Origin: Zelopaecilomyces penicillatus
Taxonomy: Eukaryota > Ascomycota > Sordariomycetes > Hypocreales > Pseudodiploosporaceae
NCBI GenBank assembly: GCA_005765155.1
Contig: VCCP01000004.1
Coordinates: 806,001 to 870,000 of the forward strand
Direction: 5' to 3'
Length of the DNA: 64,000 nt
Part shown: piece after piece, positions 1 through 10,966 of the stretch
Position numbering within the stretch: the stretch's first letter is position 1
Layout: each line of letters opens with the position of its first letter
Made by a program: the position numbers and the translations under genes
Notes under the pieces: generated by a model
Told to the model about the DNA's origin: nothing
What the model saw: only the letters and a program-made list of their open reading frames with translations
The model's database searches: none

Positions 1-2189
1 TTGAGAAGACTGTTTTGGTAGAAGGAGAAGCACAAAATGTTAAAAAGATGTGTTTCTTCTCTGTGTGCCTGTTTTGGTGGGGGGGCCCTGTTGTTCAAAC
101 TCACGATATAAAATTCTCGATGGATGACTCCAATGGCTGGCCTTTGAGCGACTTGAGATACTTCTCCAAGTCAGGCGCATAGCCCGCTGAAAGAGAAGGC
201 ATCTTTGTTGTTCTTGTGATTGTGCGCACTAGAGGACGGGAGCGTGCTGGGCCACGAAGGTGGAAGGGCTATGTCGTTACAATTCCTTGTCGACCTCTGT
301 CGCTTCGTAGATACGTGGTGGGTACGTGGGGATGAGGTCTGGATTTCGTGGAGGGGCGACCGCGTATCGAGACTGTTGTGTGTGAGCTCCAAATCTTGGC
401 GCAACGACGTAAAACTGGTTTTGCAGGAGCGCCCTAGATGGCCAGAAAAAAAATCCGATGGGATGCTTTCAGGTTGTTTGCAAGAAGGGCGAGAGCCAGG
501 ACGGGCGTTGTCGGCGGAGTCGATTGGTGGACGCAAAAAGTGTGCGTGGAGGTTAGCTGGAGGAGGCCATGAGTCAAAATGCGAGGCTACGGCATCGGCT
601 TACAAGATGCTCCTCAATGGTGGGTTTCCAGTAACTACAGCAGCGACCCCTCAGCCTCTCGGCACTGACCTAAACCTTGGAGCTGTCCTGTCCAGTGGTG
701 GGACATGCCCCGATAGATGCAAAGCCCGGGGCTATAGTGGTGCAACAAAGGACGCTACACTGCACTGATCTGCACTATGTGCTCATTATTACTGTGGCCG
801 GTGTCCTGAGGGGGCATTATTTCATCATTGTTGTGAAAGGAAACCATGCACGCAATTAACCAGCCCTTTATTGTTATCCGTCTATGCATGTATCTATCTA
901 AGTACGTTTATCCCCTCTCTGTGGAGACAGAGGGGGGGATGCTGTCGGACATATTGTACGAGGAATTGGGCGAGTGCCGCTGGTCTTTTGTCGTTGATGA
1001 CAGGAACAATTAGGGCTGCGACGCCTGTCTATGATGTACGGAGTATCTTAACGGGCTAGGATGAATAATGGACGGCATACTATGTAGGTGTAATGAAATG
1101 ACGCCCCCACGGCGGACACCATGGATGTTGCGAACCAGCGAGTGGCTCAGTTGCCACGGTATTACTCTACTGACTAGTACGGAGGTTTGTGCAACAAACA
1201 AGACTCTGGTGGTTCGCAAAAAAGCGATTCTAGCGCAGCAGATTAGTTTCTGTGTGTCTGCCGTGCCATACCAGGCCATGCCGTGGTTGCCATTATTTGC
1301 TCTGCTGTGCTACCCCACAACCATCCGTTGTGGTTGTTGTGGTGGTTTTTGTTGTTGAACGTTGCAGTGAATCAATCATGTCCAGTCTGCCTGTCGTCAT
1401 TGGCTCCTCTGTGATTCCTCCCAATCTTTTTTTTTTGTTGGTGCTTATCAGAGTCAGTCAGGCCCTGTCCTTATTTTTTGTGCATGGATCTCTAGGCAGC
1501 CTTTGCCGTGACCTCGTGGCTCGTGGGCTGGGCTCGCTGAGGAAAACGTCCTAGCGTTCAACGCAACCCCCAAACCTGCAGGTTACAGGCCCTGGGGGCG
1601 GCGCTATCAGTGGCTAGCCCGGCGCTGTACGAATACGTGCTAAGACCTCCAGACGCAGTTGAGGGCCCTGCACCTTAGGCGGCCTGTAGGTGTGTAATAG
1701 TGGGTGTATGTATGTCCCCAGCACCCATGATGACAACCATGGGATGTGGTTCGCTTCTCAACGCAGCAGGCTAACGTCCCCTCAGAACTTGTGGTAGCGT
1801 CGCCTCTCTCGACCTCTCTCTCAACCTCGCACTCCTTTTCCATGGGCGATCGCATCGCAAAGTAGAGCCTCGTACACTGCGGCCGCTTTCCGTTGACGAC
1901 AGCCTCGCCTTTTTCTTCTCTTCGTCCCTTCCGATTGCAGCAGCTTCTTTTTCTCGACACTCGTTTTTCCTTGCTGCCAGTGCGCGTCCCCATTGTGCGC
2001 GTGCGCGAAGGAGATTATACTTTTGTAGGGACTTGAATAATTACGTCGCCACAGGGGGGGTGGCAACCGAACGGGTTTCTCGCGACACAGCAACACTCCG
2101 CATACGAAGCTTCTCGCACTCTCTCCCCGCGCTACGACTTCTAGAGCATTGTCGTTGGCAACACCAATCCGCTGCTTGATAGACACCTG
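1..2189. other. Left edge of window, no firm gene
   Basis: This stretch has no open frame that reads like a conserved protein on either strand. The right part (about 1880-2190) is rich in pyrimidines and fits the promoter and 5' leader of the Nem1-type gene that follows. A short minus-strand stretch at 101-186, preceded by a good acceptor, might be a terminal exon and is listed as a finding; I could not assemble a gene around it. Confidence 0.5.
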
Positions 2190-2207
2190 ATGGATTGCTC
2201 GTCCTGA
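2190..2207 (+). other. Minimal upstream ORF before nem1
   Basis: An ATG at 2190 opens a five-codon frame (MDCSS) that stops 8 nt before the nem1 ATG at 2216. Short upstream frames that end close to the main start often reduce translation in fungi. Whether it is in the mRNA depends on the transcription start, which cannot be seen here. Confidence 0.4.
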
Positions 2208-2215
2208 GCCCCAAG

Positions 2216-3786
2216 ATGAATTCTCTCAACATCATCACGTCCCGCGTGTCTCCTCCGCCGAGTCCTACCCAGTCCCGATCCAATAGCACTGCCTCGCTTG
2301 GTGCGGTGTATCAGCTGGAGCAAGAAAAGTCCCTTGATCGCTCAGATGAGCAGCAGGCAGATGGCTGCCGGACAGAGCTATTTCCTGACGCCTCCTTTAG
2401 CGAGAAGCGCTATGACGACGAGGGGCACTCGGCCAACGAAGACACACCATTGCTTTGCGAGAGCAGAGCAGACTCCAGGCGATCCAGCTGGTGGCATGCG
2501 CTACCCCGTGGCATTGCCTCGAGCATAATCAGCTCCATTCGCTGGGTCTTTGCCACGTTGGCATCGCCTGGTGTGTACCTGATTGCTTGCTTCTACGATG
2601 AATATGGCAATTTCGCGCCCATGACGCAGCTCAAAAAGCTGTTTGGCGTTCACAAGGGAAGCATGCCCAAGTTGGTTGAGAGTGATGCTTATAGAGCTGC
2701 TACTGCTGGAAATGACGAGGGGCGAAGTTCGGGATATCTAGGGGTTGCGCCGCGACCATCGTCCACATCTGGGTCTTCCACTTGCGGTGGCACAACCGAA
2801 TCCGAGGGTGATGAGCCCAAAAACGCAAAGAGCCGACATGCCCGATCAAAGTCCCTACAGCCCACCGATGACGGCAACACCGCACGACGATCCATCCGAA
2901 TCAAGCTGAATAGTGAGGAAGATGCACTGCGACAACGGAAACACCGGAAAACACAGTCTGCCGTCTCTCGAACAAAAGCTAGCGAACTTGGAGCAGAAGA
3001 GTTATCTGCTCAGCTTAAATCTCCCACCTCGCCAATTGCCGCCCTAACTAAATATCCCAAAACCCCTGCACCTCCACGGCCACTCATCCCGCGGCGACAA
3101 CCTTCTTATCTCAATATTGAATCATCCAGAAAACACCAGAAGACCCTTATTCTCGACCTTGATGAGACGCTGATCCATAGCATGTCTAAGGGAGGAAAAG
3201 TAAACTCTGGCCACATGGTCGAGGTCCGACTCAACACGGCCTCACTGGGGATGAGTGGCCAAAACGGCGCTGCGCAGCACCCAATTTTGTACTGGGTCAA
3301 CAAGCGACCATACTGCGACGACTTCCTCCGGAGAATTGCCAAGTTGTATAACCTTGTCATCTTTACTGCTTCTGTCCAGGAATACGCGGACCCCGTCATT
3401 GACTGGCTTGAGTCAGAGAGGAAGTTCTTCTCGGCCAGATACTACCGACAACATTGCACGTTTAGGCAAGGAGCCTACATCAAAGATCTGGCCTCGGTGG
3501 AGCCCGATCTGAGCAAAGTAATGATTCTGGACAATAGCCCGCTGAGCTATCTGTTTCATGAAGGCAAGTGAATGTGTTGTGTGTGTGTGTGTTTGAGAGA
3601 ACCAAAATGTCTAACCTTTTTACCCCGCCTACAGATAATGCGATTCCCATACAAGGCTGGATTAACGACCCTACGGATAATGACCTGATGCATCTGGTGC
3701 CCCTGCTGGAGGGCTTACAGTACGTCCACGACGTGAGAGCGCTACTGGCACTACGCGGCGGCGAGGATGGACAGCACCTAGCATAG
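2216..3786 (+). CDS. nem1: Nem1-like nuclear envelope phosphatase (FCP1/SCP domain)
   Basis: Catalytic subunit of the Nem1-Spo7 phosphatase, which in yeast dephosphorylates the lipin Pah1 at the nuclear/ER membrane and so controls phospholipid versus triacylglycerol synthesis. Exons 2216-3563 and 3635-3786 give 499 residues. The N-terminal half is low complexity, with a hydrophobic stretch near residues 100-125 that fits the membrane anchor. The C-terminal half is an FCP1-type HAD domain with the DLDETLIHS loop starting at Asp314 and the conserved end NAIPIQGWINDPTDNDL. The frame is open back to a TTG at 2195, but 2216 is the first ATG. The single 71-nt intron appears to use a GC donor (GAAG|GCAAGT), because only that junction restores the family sequence HEDNAIPI. 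A GT microsatellite follows the donor. The family is clear; the exact N-terminus is inferred. Confidence 0.92.
3579..3592 (+). repeat. (GT)n microsatellite in nem1 intron
   Basis: Seven GT units lie 15 nt downstream of the non-canonical donor of the nem1 intron. The repeat offers several GT dinucleotides, but none restores the reading frame of the conserved protein. Confidence 0.8.
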
Positions 3787-5934
3787 ATATGAAAACATTA
3801 AAAAGAAGCAGGGCGAGCATTACGGGCGGCGCTTTTTCTTATGAGCGTATTGGAGTGTAAACAAAACTGGCAGACTTTCGGCTGCTGGCACACGGCGTTG
3901 ACGGGGGGGTAGGCGGGGCGCGTGTAGACGGTGATGGGAGGATAGAGGGATGTAGTCGACTGCGATGGTTGACCACCCTCCCCCTGGGGCAACCTTGTCG
4001 TTGTTGGTGTTGCTGTACAGATACACAAAGTGGGAGGCCCCAGGAGTCTTTTTTTATTTTTCCAATTTCATCTTCCAATGTCGACATATTTGCATTTATT
4101 TCATGTTTTATTCCGGGAATGAGAGAGGTGGGTGGGATAGGGGGAGTGACGAGTAGAAAGCACTATAGGAACACAATGGTATATTGACGATGAGATGGGG
4201 CATTCACCGTTGTTGAGAGACGGAACTTTATGTCATCGTTTTTTATTACAGGTTTATGTTATTCTTGTGTGGCGTGTGTGTGACCGAGACAGCCTGTAGT
4301 GACACGCGTATATATGTCGTGATGAGGGAATGTGCTTATTGAAAGGAGTCCAGAACGGATGAAGTTCCACGATACTGCAGCCACGAGTTTCCCCCAGAAG
4401 ACGCGTAAGGACCCTGAAATTTGCACCCATGTAGAAAAGTAAAAAAAGGGACAAAAGAAAAAGGGTCCATTCATCTCAACACAAAAAGGGGTCTTTTTTC
4501 TATGGTCATGCTCTAGATTTGAGCTCAGTTGGGTGAGCTGCAATGAGATCACCAGGCATACGAATTAGGCGGCTGGAGGGTCATGAGAATTGCGCCTCTC
4601 TCTCCTACACCTACAGAGGGGGGGCCGTTGTGCTAATGCATGTGCGCTGGGATGAGGGCCGAGCACACTGCACAATTATGAAGATATGCATGATTTGGGG
4701 ATGCCGTGCAGTGAGATGGAGCAGCATGATGGTCAATCTTTGGGTTATCTACGGAGTACGGATAAGAGCAACAATATCGACGTGGAGCAAGGGGGGGTTG
4801 GGTAGAACCATGGAAGCCGATGATCGCTTTCAGCCTACTGGTAGAGCGTAACCATTAGTGGGGGGTTCTACGAAATAAAGTTTCCGCCCTGATGGATGAA
4901 GAATGCAAAAGTCGACTGCAACATATTGCTTGGTGTCTTGTAATCACTGTGTCGTAACACGGTACAGACTTCCAAGGCACAAGATGGACGGCCAGTTTTC
5001 AAGGTTTGAAACCCCATGCGCTATTGGGAGAAGCGCTTCTAGCCGTCGTCCGTCCGGCCCCCGGAGGCGTCGTAGCCCCAGTGTACCAACGTACGTAGCC
5101 ATGGGACAGCGCGCATGAAAAGCGCCATGGTCCTTGTGGGCTGATGCAGAAGCACTGCGTGACATCTAGAAGGAGTCAAAAAGAGCTGTGAATGACTTTG
5201 TTCTTGGGTGTAGGGAGATATAAGTTGCAATGGACATATGATGGCACATGCAATTGAATTGAACACACACACACACACACATACACAGCATGGTGTAGGT
5301 TTCTTATTAAGAAGCTGAACGTATACTCACTGTACGATGCCATACAGTACAGGGAGCCGTTTAATTGCTAGCCGACGGGATAGAAACCAGAACACCTCGC
5401 AAAGCCTAAAAGCACGAGCGAGGGAGCCAACAGTATCCTAGAGGTACCTGCGACCTCCGTCGTGCAGAAGCATATATACATAATCCTTGTACCCTCTACC
5501 AGAGCTGCAGAGCAAACGCAGCAGAGCCACCCGGAGCACGTCCCCACTAACATGGGCGGGGGGGCCAGACCCGCCTAGTGGTGACATCATCACCCGGCCG
5601 TCGCGAAAGGAAAGACCTGTGACGACACGCTTTTTTTCTATGCGAAACCTGCAAGCCCCTTGTCCCAATCGAGATCGCAGGCACGGTAGCTTTGTCCATG
5701 GTTTGTCCTGTGTAGCAATAATAACGTATGGGGAGGGGGAAAAGCTAGACGGGCAGAGAGGAGAGCAAAGAGGTACAAATAGCCACCCACACCCGATCGT
5801 GACGCAGTTGTCGCATCCCATTCTTCTTCTCCTCATAACCCATCTCTGCTATTTGACAATTCCGAATTGAACAAGGCCTTCTTCATCCATCTCTTCATCA
5901 AAAAAATAATCGAATTACGACGCCAATCTTGACA
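3787..5934. other. Intergenic, 2.1 kb
   Basis: Open frames here are short, overlap on both strands and show no protein-like features. The left end should hold the nem1 3' UTR. The stretch before 5935 is CT-rich and fits the promoter and leader of the following small gene. An (AC)9 microsatellite lies at 5263-5280. Nothing else is recognised. Confidence 0.6.
5263..5280. repeat. (AC)9 microsatellite
   Basis: Nine AC units in intergenic DNA, with no coding context. Confidence 0.9.
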
Positions 5935-6731
5935 ATGTCTCTGCACTGTACGCATCTCTTCCTTAATTCAACACCTGGCTGGGCTGGCTTCTGCCGTTTA
6001 CACTCACTCGGTCGTTCTCAACTCTCTCATATTCCCTCACCCGGAATTAGAGCGAGATCAATTACCGAGTGACGGATTGAAACAAACAAAGAAGCCCAGC
6101 CGCCCAAACTCATCCATTCTCTTTCATCCAGCTAACCTAGTAACCTTCCTCGTCAGACCTCCCCCCCGTTAAGCCCTCGGCCATTGCCCTGGGTCTCTTC
6201 TTCAACCACAGCATTGAGCTCGTTGTGCTCTCGCCCGTCTTCGGCCAGACCTACCAGCGCGCCAAGGCCGCCAACACCAAGGAGGAGTTCATCCGCTCCC
6301 GCGAGGCCAGCGGTGCTGCCATCGCCTGGGGCACTTCCTTTGTTGGCTCTGCTCTGCAGAGCTACGGTGTCGGCGCTCTCATCAATGCTACTGGAACTCT
6401 GAGCTACAAGGGTGCCGCTTACCTTGGAGGACTCATCTTTGCTGCCACTTCTGCCCCTAACGTATGTCATAAGTTTCACTTTACATCATTCATCTTAACC
6501 TGCTTTGTCTGTCCATTCCTTGACCAAGAGGGAATGCAATGACAATCAAAGCCTATTGACCTTCTTGACTTGAGCTAATCACATCCCCCCCTATAGTTCA
6601 TCTCTCAAATCTTCAGTGAAAAGCGACCTCTCGACACTGTTGGAGTCAGCCTCGCCGCCAAGCTCTTTGAGACAATCGGCCTGAGCTTGGTCCTCACCTG
6701 GTGGGGAACTCGAACCAATCCTTTTAACTAA
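5935..6731 (+). CDS. Small membrane protein, DUF1761-like
   Basis: Exons 5935-5947, 6157-6461 and 6597-6731 encode 150 residues. The 13-nt first exon supplies MSLH plus one base; the 209-nt intron has a CTAAC branch site near its 3' end; the second intron runs from GTATGT to CTATAG. The protein has about four hydrophobic stretches (around SAIALGLFFN, GAAIAWGTSFVGSALQ, KGAAYLGGLIFAATSA and VSLAAKLFETIGLSLVLTWW), which suggests a small polytopic membrane protein. The spacing of segments and the polar loop after the third segment resemble DUF1761, a family without a known function; this assignment is from memory of the pattern. The two downstream exons are firm. The tiny first exon is the best in-frame solution but needs transcript evidence. 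Confidence 0.65.
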
Positions 6732-7209
6732 AGGATTGTGTTAGGTTATCCTCCCGATTTTTGTCAATTCTGTGATATTAGTGATGACTTGAGTGGCACG
6801 AATGAGTGTATCGTCAGCCTTTGAGAAAGGCTTGTTCATGCAGTCAAAAATGTACCTTTACATAGTAATGAAATCAAATAACTCGTCAACTTCTGTGCTC
6901 TCTGTCAATAAACGAAACTGTTAACATGATTGTTTTCATTTAATAAAATAAAAACACCCAGAAGTCAAGATTAATCAAATAAAAGTTTGCCATTTATCAA
7001 TGCAGTACGTCATCCTGAACGCCGCCATGCCCATCTGGCCATCTTGCAAGCCAATCCTTCTGGTATGGTTAATGTACACCCCAGACTAAAAGAGCTCCAC
7101 CTGTGGACAGCATCGACATCAAAACTAGATAGCTAGTAAAAGTTCCCACACGCGTGCGTGCCTTTTCTCACACAACACACAACACTGCCCGTTCTCACAT
7201 TTTGACACT
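6732..7209. other. Convergent intergenic spacer
   Basis: A spacer of 478 bp between the 3' ends of the DUF1761-like gene and nhp2. It is AT-rich with AATAAA-like strings (around 6940-6950), consistent with 3' UTRs and poly(A) signals. I see no gene. Confidence 0.6.
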
Positions 7210-8063
7210 TCATGCCTTTGATTCTCCCTTGGCCCAGAAAGCCTGCTTTGTGTACTCCTTCTGCAAAAACTTGGCCAACGAGGCATAAGTCTCGCTGTAC
7301 GCCTCGCCGCTGTCCTCCTCCTCGTCGTCCTTGTCGGCAGCAGCGTCCTTGGACTTCTCCTTCTTCTTGCCGTCCGACTTCCCCATGATCATGACGACAC
7401 TGGTAGGACGCTTTGTTTTGGCCGCGGCACCGAGCTCAGCGCGCGAGGTGACGAACATGAAGGGCACGTTGTGGTCTTCGCAGAGGACGGGGATGTGAGA
7501 GATGACGTCCATGGGGGAGATGTCACCGGCGATGATGACGAGGCCGGGGAAAGCGGTGTTGCCGGGGCCGGCGGCGGCGGACTTGCGCAGGGTCTTGACG
7601 ACTTCCTTGACACCGCGCTTGAGGGTGTTGTTCTTGGCGGCTATAAGTTTTTATGTTAGTACTTCGGTTTTCCTTCAGGGATCAAGAATAAAACCCAATC
7701 GCCTTCCACTTTTGCAGGCCGATTGGTAACAAGAGCAAAGAACTTACCCTTTCGGATCGTCTTGTAAATCTTCTTCTGGCCCTTCTCATCCGCCACGGGC
7801 AAAGCAAAGGGCACTACAGTCCGCTCCAGGGGAAGCGCGTCGACCTTGTCCTCATCCATATCGGAGACATCCCCATCAGCGGCGACAGCCTTAGCCGGTG
7901 TGGCGGCATCCTGCTGCAGCTTCTCGTCGAGGGCGGCGGCCAGCTTCTCCTTCTTATCCTTCTTTTCCTTCTTGTCCTTCTTGGGCTTGGAGACACCAGA
8001 CTCCTCGCTGCGCTTCTCCTTCTTCTCCTTCTTCTCCTTCTTTTCGGGGCGTCCGGAACCCAT
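7210..8063 (-). CDS. nhp2: H/ACA snoRNP subunit NHP2 (L7Ae family)
   Basis: Core protein of the H/ACA small nucleolar ribonucleoprotein, which directs pseudouridylation of rRNA and snRNA and takes part in rRNA processing in the nucleolus. Minus-strand exons 8063-7748 and 7640-7210 give 248 residues. Residues 1-50 are almost entirely Lys/Glu repeats (KKEKKEKKEK type), an extension the yeast protein (156 residues) lacks. The L7Ae/L30e fold spans about residues 95-210, with the family signature LKRGVKEVVKTLRK and the core GLVIIAGDISPMDVISHIPV. The intron is GTAAGT to TATAG and joins in frame as K-A-A-K-N-N. A CACGTG box lies 358 bp upstream of the start. NHP2 is preferred over Snu13 or ribosomal L7Ae because of the charged N-tail and the C-terminal extension. 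Confidence 0.93.
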
Positions 8064-8877
8064 GGCTAGTGACTTGTGCGTAAAAAGATGATAGTTGATT
8101 GCGACCGTGTTTTATGCGGTGTCGCTTTTAACCCCGACAAAAAAAGGATTCAGGGGATACGTGAAGACGACGGTGAATACAGCCAATGGCTTCCGAATAG
8201 AACAATCCGTCCGTACTCAGTCAATTGAAGGGCGTGAGATGCCGTGGGTGAGTCGCTGGTGGTGATGGGTTTTTTTTTTTTCTTCCAGCAGAGATCGGGC
8301 CCGACCTCGAAATTTTTCTCCTACACACAACCGAACTTTTTTTCTCGGTGAGGGGAGCTCCGTAAGTTTTCTCGGCGTCTTGTAGCGCCGGCTCCGCGGT
8401 CACTCACCCCAACTACATATCACGTGACTGGTCTTTCAAGTCATTTTGCTGGCTTGCTAATAAGCGAATCTCATTGGAGGTTACTGGGCTTTTGTGGGCT
8501 TTTGTCGTCAAGACCCCGGGAAGAATGAGTTATCAAGGACTCGCATCAGATCAACTTGAGAGGCGTGCGAATCTTCTTTTTGACGATATTTCTCTCAATA
8601 GTTTGTAGTGAATCCAAACGTTACACATTATGGCCACGGCCCATCAATCACGTTGTAAACGTGCCACTGAAATCCCGTTGGCTTGCCCAAGTTGCTCACA
8701 ATTTGTCAATTGAGTTGTGTAAACATAGAAAAAAGGCAGCCGTGTACCACAGCCAGGCACTAGATCGAGCATGTCGAACAGTATCTATTGATTCCCCTGG
8801 TCTAGACGATGATGTACAATTGGTCCTCTAAGACCACTCTAATCCAACACGCTATTCACCATCTTCAACCTCCCTTT
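8064..8877. other. nhp2 promoter and QCR8 3' flank
   Basis: Holds the nhp2 promoter (minus strand) and the 3' flank of QCR8. The clearest site is TATCACGTGACT with its CACGTG core at 8421-8426, an E-box/CDEI-type sequence of the kind bound by bHLH factors in fungi. No credible ORF is present. Confidence 0.5.
8421..8426. promoter_or_regulatory. CACGTG box upstream of nhp2
   Basis: Perfect E-box palindrome 358 bp upstream of the nhp2 ATG, in the wider context TCACGTGA. Its use is not shown by sequence alone. Confidence 0.4.
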
Positions 8878-9666
8878 TTACTCCTCATCCTTGAACTCGG
8901 CACGGCCAGCCTTGGAGTTCAGGTAGTGGTTTCTAAGAATATGGGTTAGACACTGGAAAAGTATGAATGTTGGGGAGAAAGGAAGAAGCACGTACCGCTC
9001 AGTTGCCCAGTTCATGACGTAGTAAGCGGCCAGCATTGGAGGAACCCAATACAGGATCTGGGCCCTTGTGCGGCGGAAGGTGTTGAAGACAGCATCATGC
9101 ATGGCGCCCGCGATGGGGTTTTGTCGGTTGGCAGACAGGCCGTGATGGATGATGCCCTTCTGCTTGGCACCACCTATTGAGTCAAAGAGGTTAGCATATG
9201 GGATTCTTCCGGTCCATGGCCGCGGGACGGATCTCTCGGATTGAAGTGAACGCCTGCAAGAGAAATCTGGTGATGTTGTTTCGCTTGTACACCAGCAAGT
9301 GTGCCATTAGTGGCCTCTTTCTGTCCTTTCTCTCGTCCGTTCCTTCCCTCTTCGATGCTCCGATCCGGTTCGCTAATTTGACATTCGAGGGCTACTCACC
9401 GAAAGATCCCCAGTCACCGAGCCATCTAAAGTAAAGGAAAAGTCCAAGGTCAGCATTTCGTGATCATTTGCAAGAACAGTATTTTGCGGCAGGCGAGCAA
9501 ATCCCAGAGCCAACGACACAATCGTCGTTGTTTCGGCAATGAGAAAAGCCGCAATTCGTCGTGGATGCGCTGCCAATCTTTTGGAGAGGGGGGAGAGAAT
9601 ATGCACGTACTGGCCAATCTTGCCGTTGGGCGCGCCGCCTCCCTGAAGAGCTTGTGTCGGTCTCAT
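8878..9666 (-). CDS. qcr8: Ubiquinol-cytochrome c reductase subunit 8
   Basis: Small subunit of respiratory complex III in the mitochondrial inner membrane; it contacts cytochrome b near the ubiquinone site. Four minus-strand exons, 9666-9611, 9425-9400 (only 26 nt), 9173-8996 and 8932-8878, give 104 residues, the usual family length. Landmarks: N-terminal MRPTQALQGGG, the GDWGSFGGAKQKGI stretch, NRQNPIAGAMHDAVFNTFRR, one transmembrane helix around WVPPMLAAYYVMNWA, and the C-terminal NHYLNSKAGRAEF motif. All junctions are GT-AG and in frame. The last intron has no in-frame stop, so if retained it would add 21 residues just before the conserved C-terminus. The gene is head-to-head with prohibitin-1 across 382 bp. 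Confidence 0.94.
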
Positions 9667-10048
9667 CGTGGCTGATTGAGTTGCGATTTCCGGAGTTTTG
9701 AAGGGGTGCGGGCGAGAATGGAATCGGTAATAGTCCCAATTGACGAGGTTTGGCTGAAGTTCTTGAAAATGGACGACTAAGCACAGCCGTGGTCGAGCCG
9801 AGCTTGGCCAAAGAGGGCTTAGCGTCTTCAGGTCGGACCAAAAATCACCCAGACCTACCCTACCCGTCAACGACTCTGTGCTCTGTGGGTACAGGCAAGC
9901 AACTCAGGCAAGCAAGCTATTCCAATCCAGACTTCACCTCACAAGGACCTCCATCGCCATATCTCCCCCTCCCTCAGTCCCGACACGCAACACGCGCAGA
10001 CATATAAACAACAGGCGGTGATAGACCATCTATCAACTATCCTTCAAG
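9667..10048. promoter_or_regulatory. Bidirectional promoter QCR8/PHB1
   Basis: Only 382 bp separate the start codons of two genes for inner mitochondrial membrane proteins transcribed apart from each other. Two CCAAT pentamers are visible, at 9736-9740 and 9922-9926. CCAAT is the binding site of the Hap/CBF complex, which drives respiratory genes in fungi. Use of these sites is inferred. Confidence 0.55.
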
Positions 10049-10966
10049 ATGGCGGGCGCAGCACGGGCACTCAATTTCCTCTATAAAATGGCCGTTCCGG
10101 TCTCTGCCGGCGCAGTCTTGGCTAGCCAGGCCCTCTACGACGTCCGCGGCGGCACCAGAGCAGTCATCTTTGATAGGTTATCCGGTGTCAAGGATGAGGT
10201 CGTCAATGAAGGCACACATTTCCTGGTTCCGTGGCTGCAGCGCGCCATCGTCTTCGACGTGCGGACTAAGCCTAGAAACATTGCCACGACGACGGGAAGC
10301 AAGGATTTGCAGATGGTCAGCCTGACGCTGAGAGTCCTTCATCGACCGGATGTCAAGGCTCTACCAAAGATTTATCAGGTATGTAAATCTGTTATATCAG
10401 ATATGTTGAAGTATGTATTATGGGCTCATCAAATCTAATAACTTCTCTCTGAATAGAACCTGGGCGCAGACTACGACGAGCGTGTGTTGCCATCCATTGG
10501 CAACGAAGTCCTCAAGTCCATCGTCGCACAGTTCGATGCCGCTGAGCTAATTACCCAGCGAGAGGCCGTCTCCAAGCGCATCCAAAACGATCTCACACTC
10601 CGTGCCGCCGAGTTCAACATTGCTCTTGAGGATGTGGCCATCACCCACATGACTTTCGGCCGCGAGTTCACAAAGGCCGTTGAGCAGAAGCAGATTGCCC
10701 AGCAGGATGCCGAGCGAGCACGTTTCATCGTCGAGCGCGCTGAGCAGGAGCGTCAGGCCAACGTTATCCGTGCTGAGGGCGAGGCCGAGAGTGCCGAAAC
10801 CATTAGCAAGGCCATTGCTAAATCTGGCGACGGACTGCTGCAGATCCGAAAGATTGAGGCGAGCAGGGAGATTGCCCAGACGCTCTCTTCGAATCCTAAT
10901 GTGGCATATCTTCCTGGAGGCAAGCAGGGCGGTGGCCAGTACCTGCTGTCGGTTGGCCGGGCTTAA
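10049..10966 (+). CDS. phb1: Prohibitin-1
   Basis: Subunit of the ring-shaped PHB1/PHB2 complex of the mitochondrial inner membrane, which organises membrane proteins and lipids and holds m-AAA proteases. Exons 10049-10378 and 10457-10966 give 279 residues, the normal length. Features: an N-terminal hydrophobic anchor (about residues 10-30), the SPFH/PHB domain (about 28-190) with LYDVRGGTRAVIFDR and GTHFLVPWLQRAIVFDVR, and a C-terminal coiled coil rich in Glu/Arg/Ala (about 180-250). The intron is GTATGT to ATAG and splits Q|N in KIYQNLGADYDERVLPSIG. PHB1 rather than PHB2 is indicated by the length and by the short N-terminus. Confidence 0.97.

Noticed and set aside
171..536. 121-codon minus-strand open frame
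   Set aside because: Composition is Ser/Pro/Arg-rich without motifs and it overlaps a plus-strand frame of 182 codons; neither looks like a protein.
2195..2215. TTG start giving a longer Nem1 protein
   Set aside because: The frame is open, but TTG starts are not expected in fungal nuclear genes; the first ATG is at 2216. The same reasoning moved starts in the Rex3, Ups2 and ThrRS genes.
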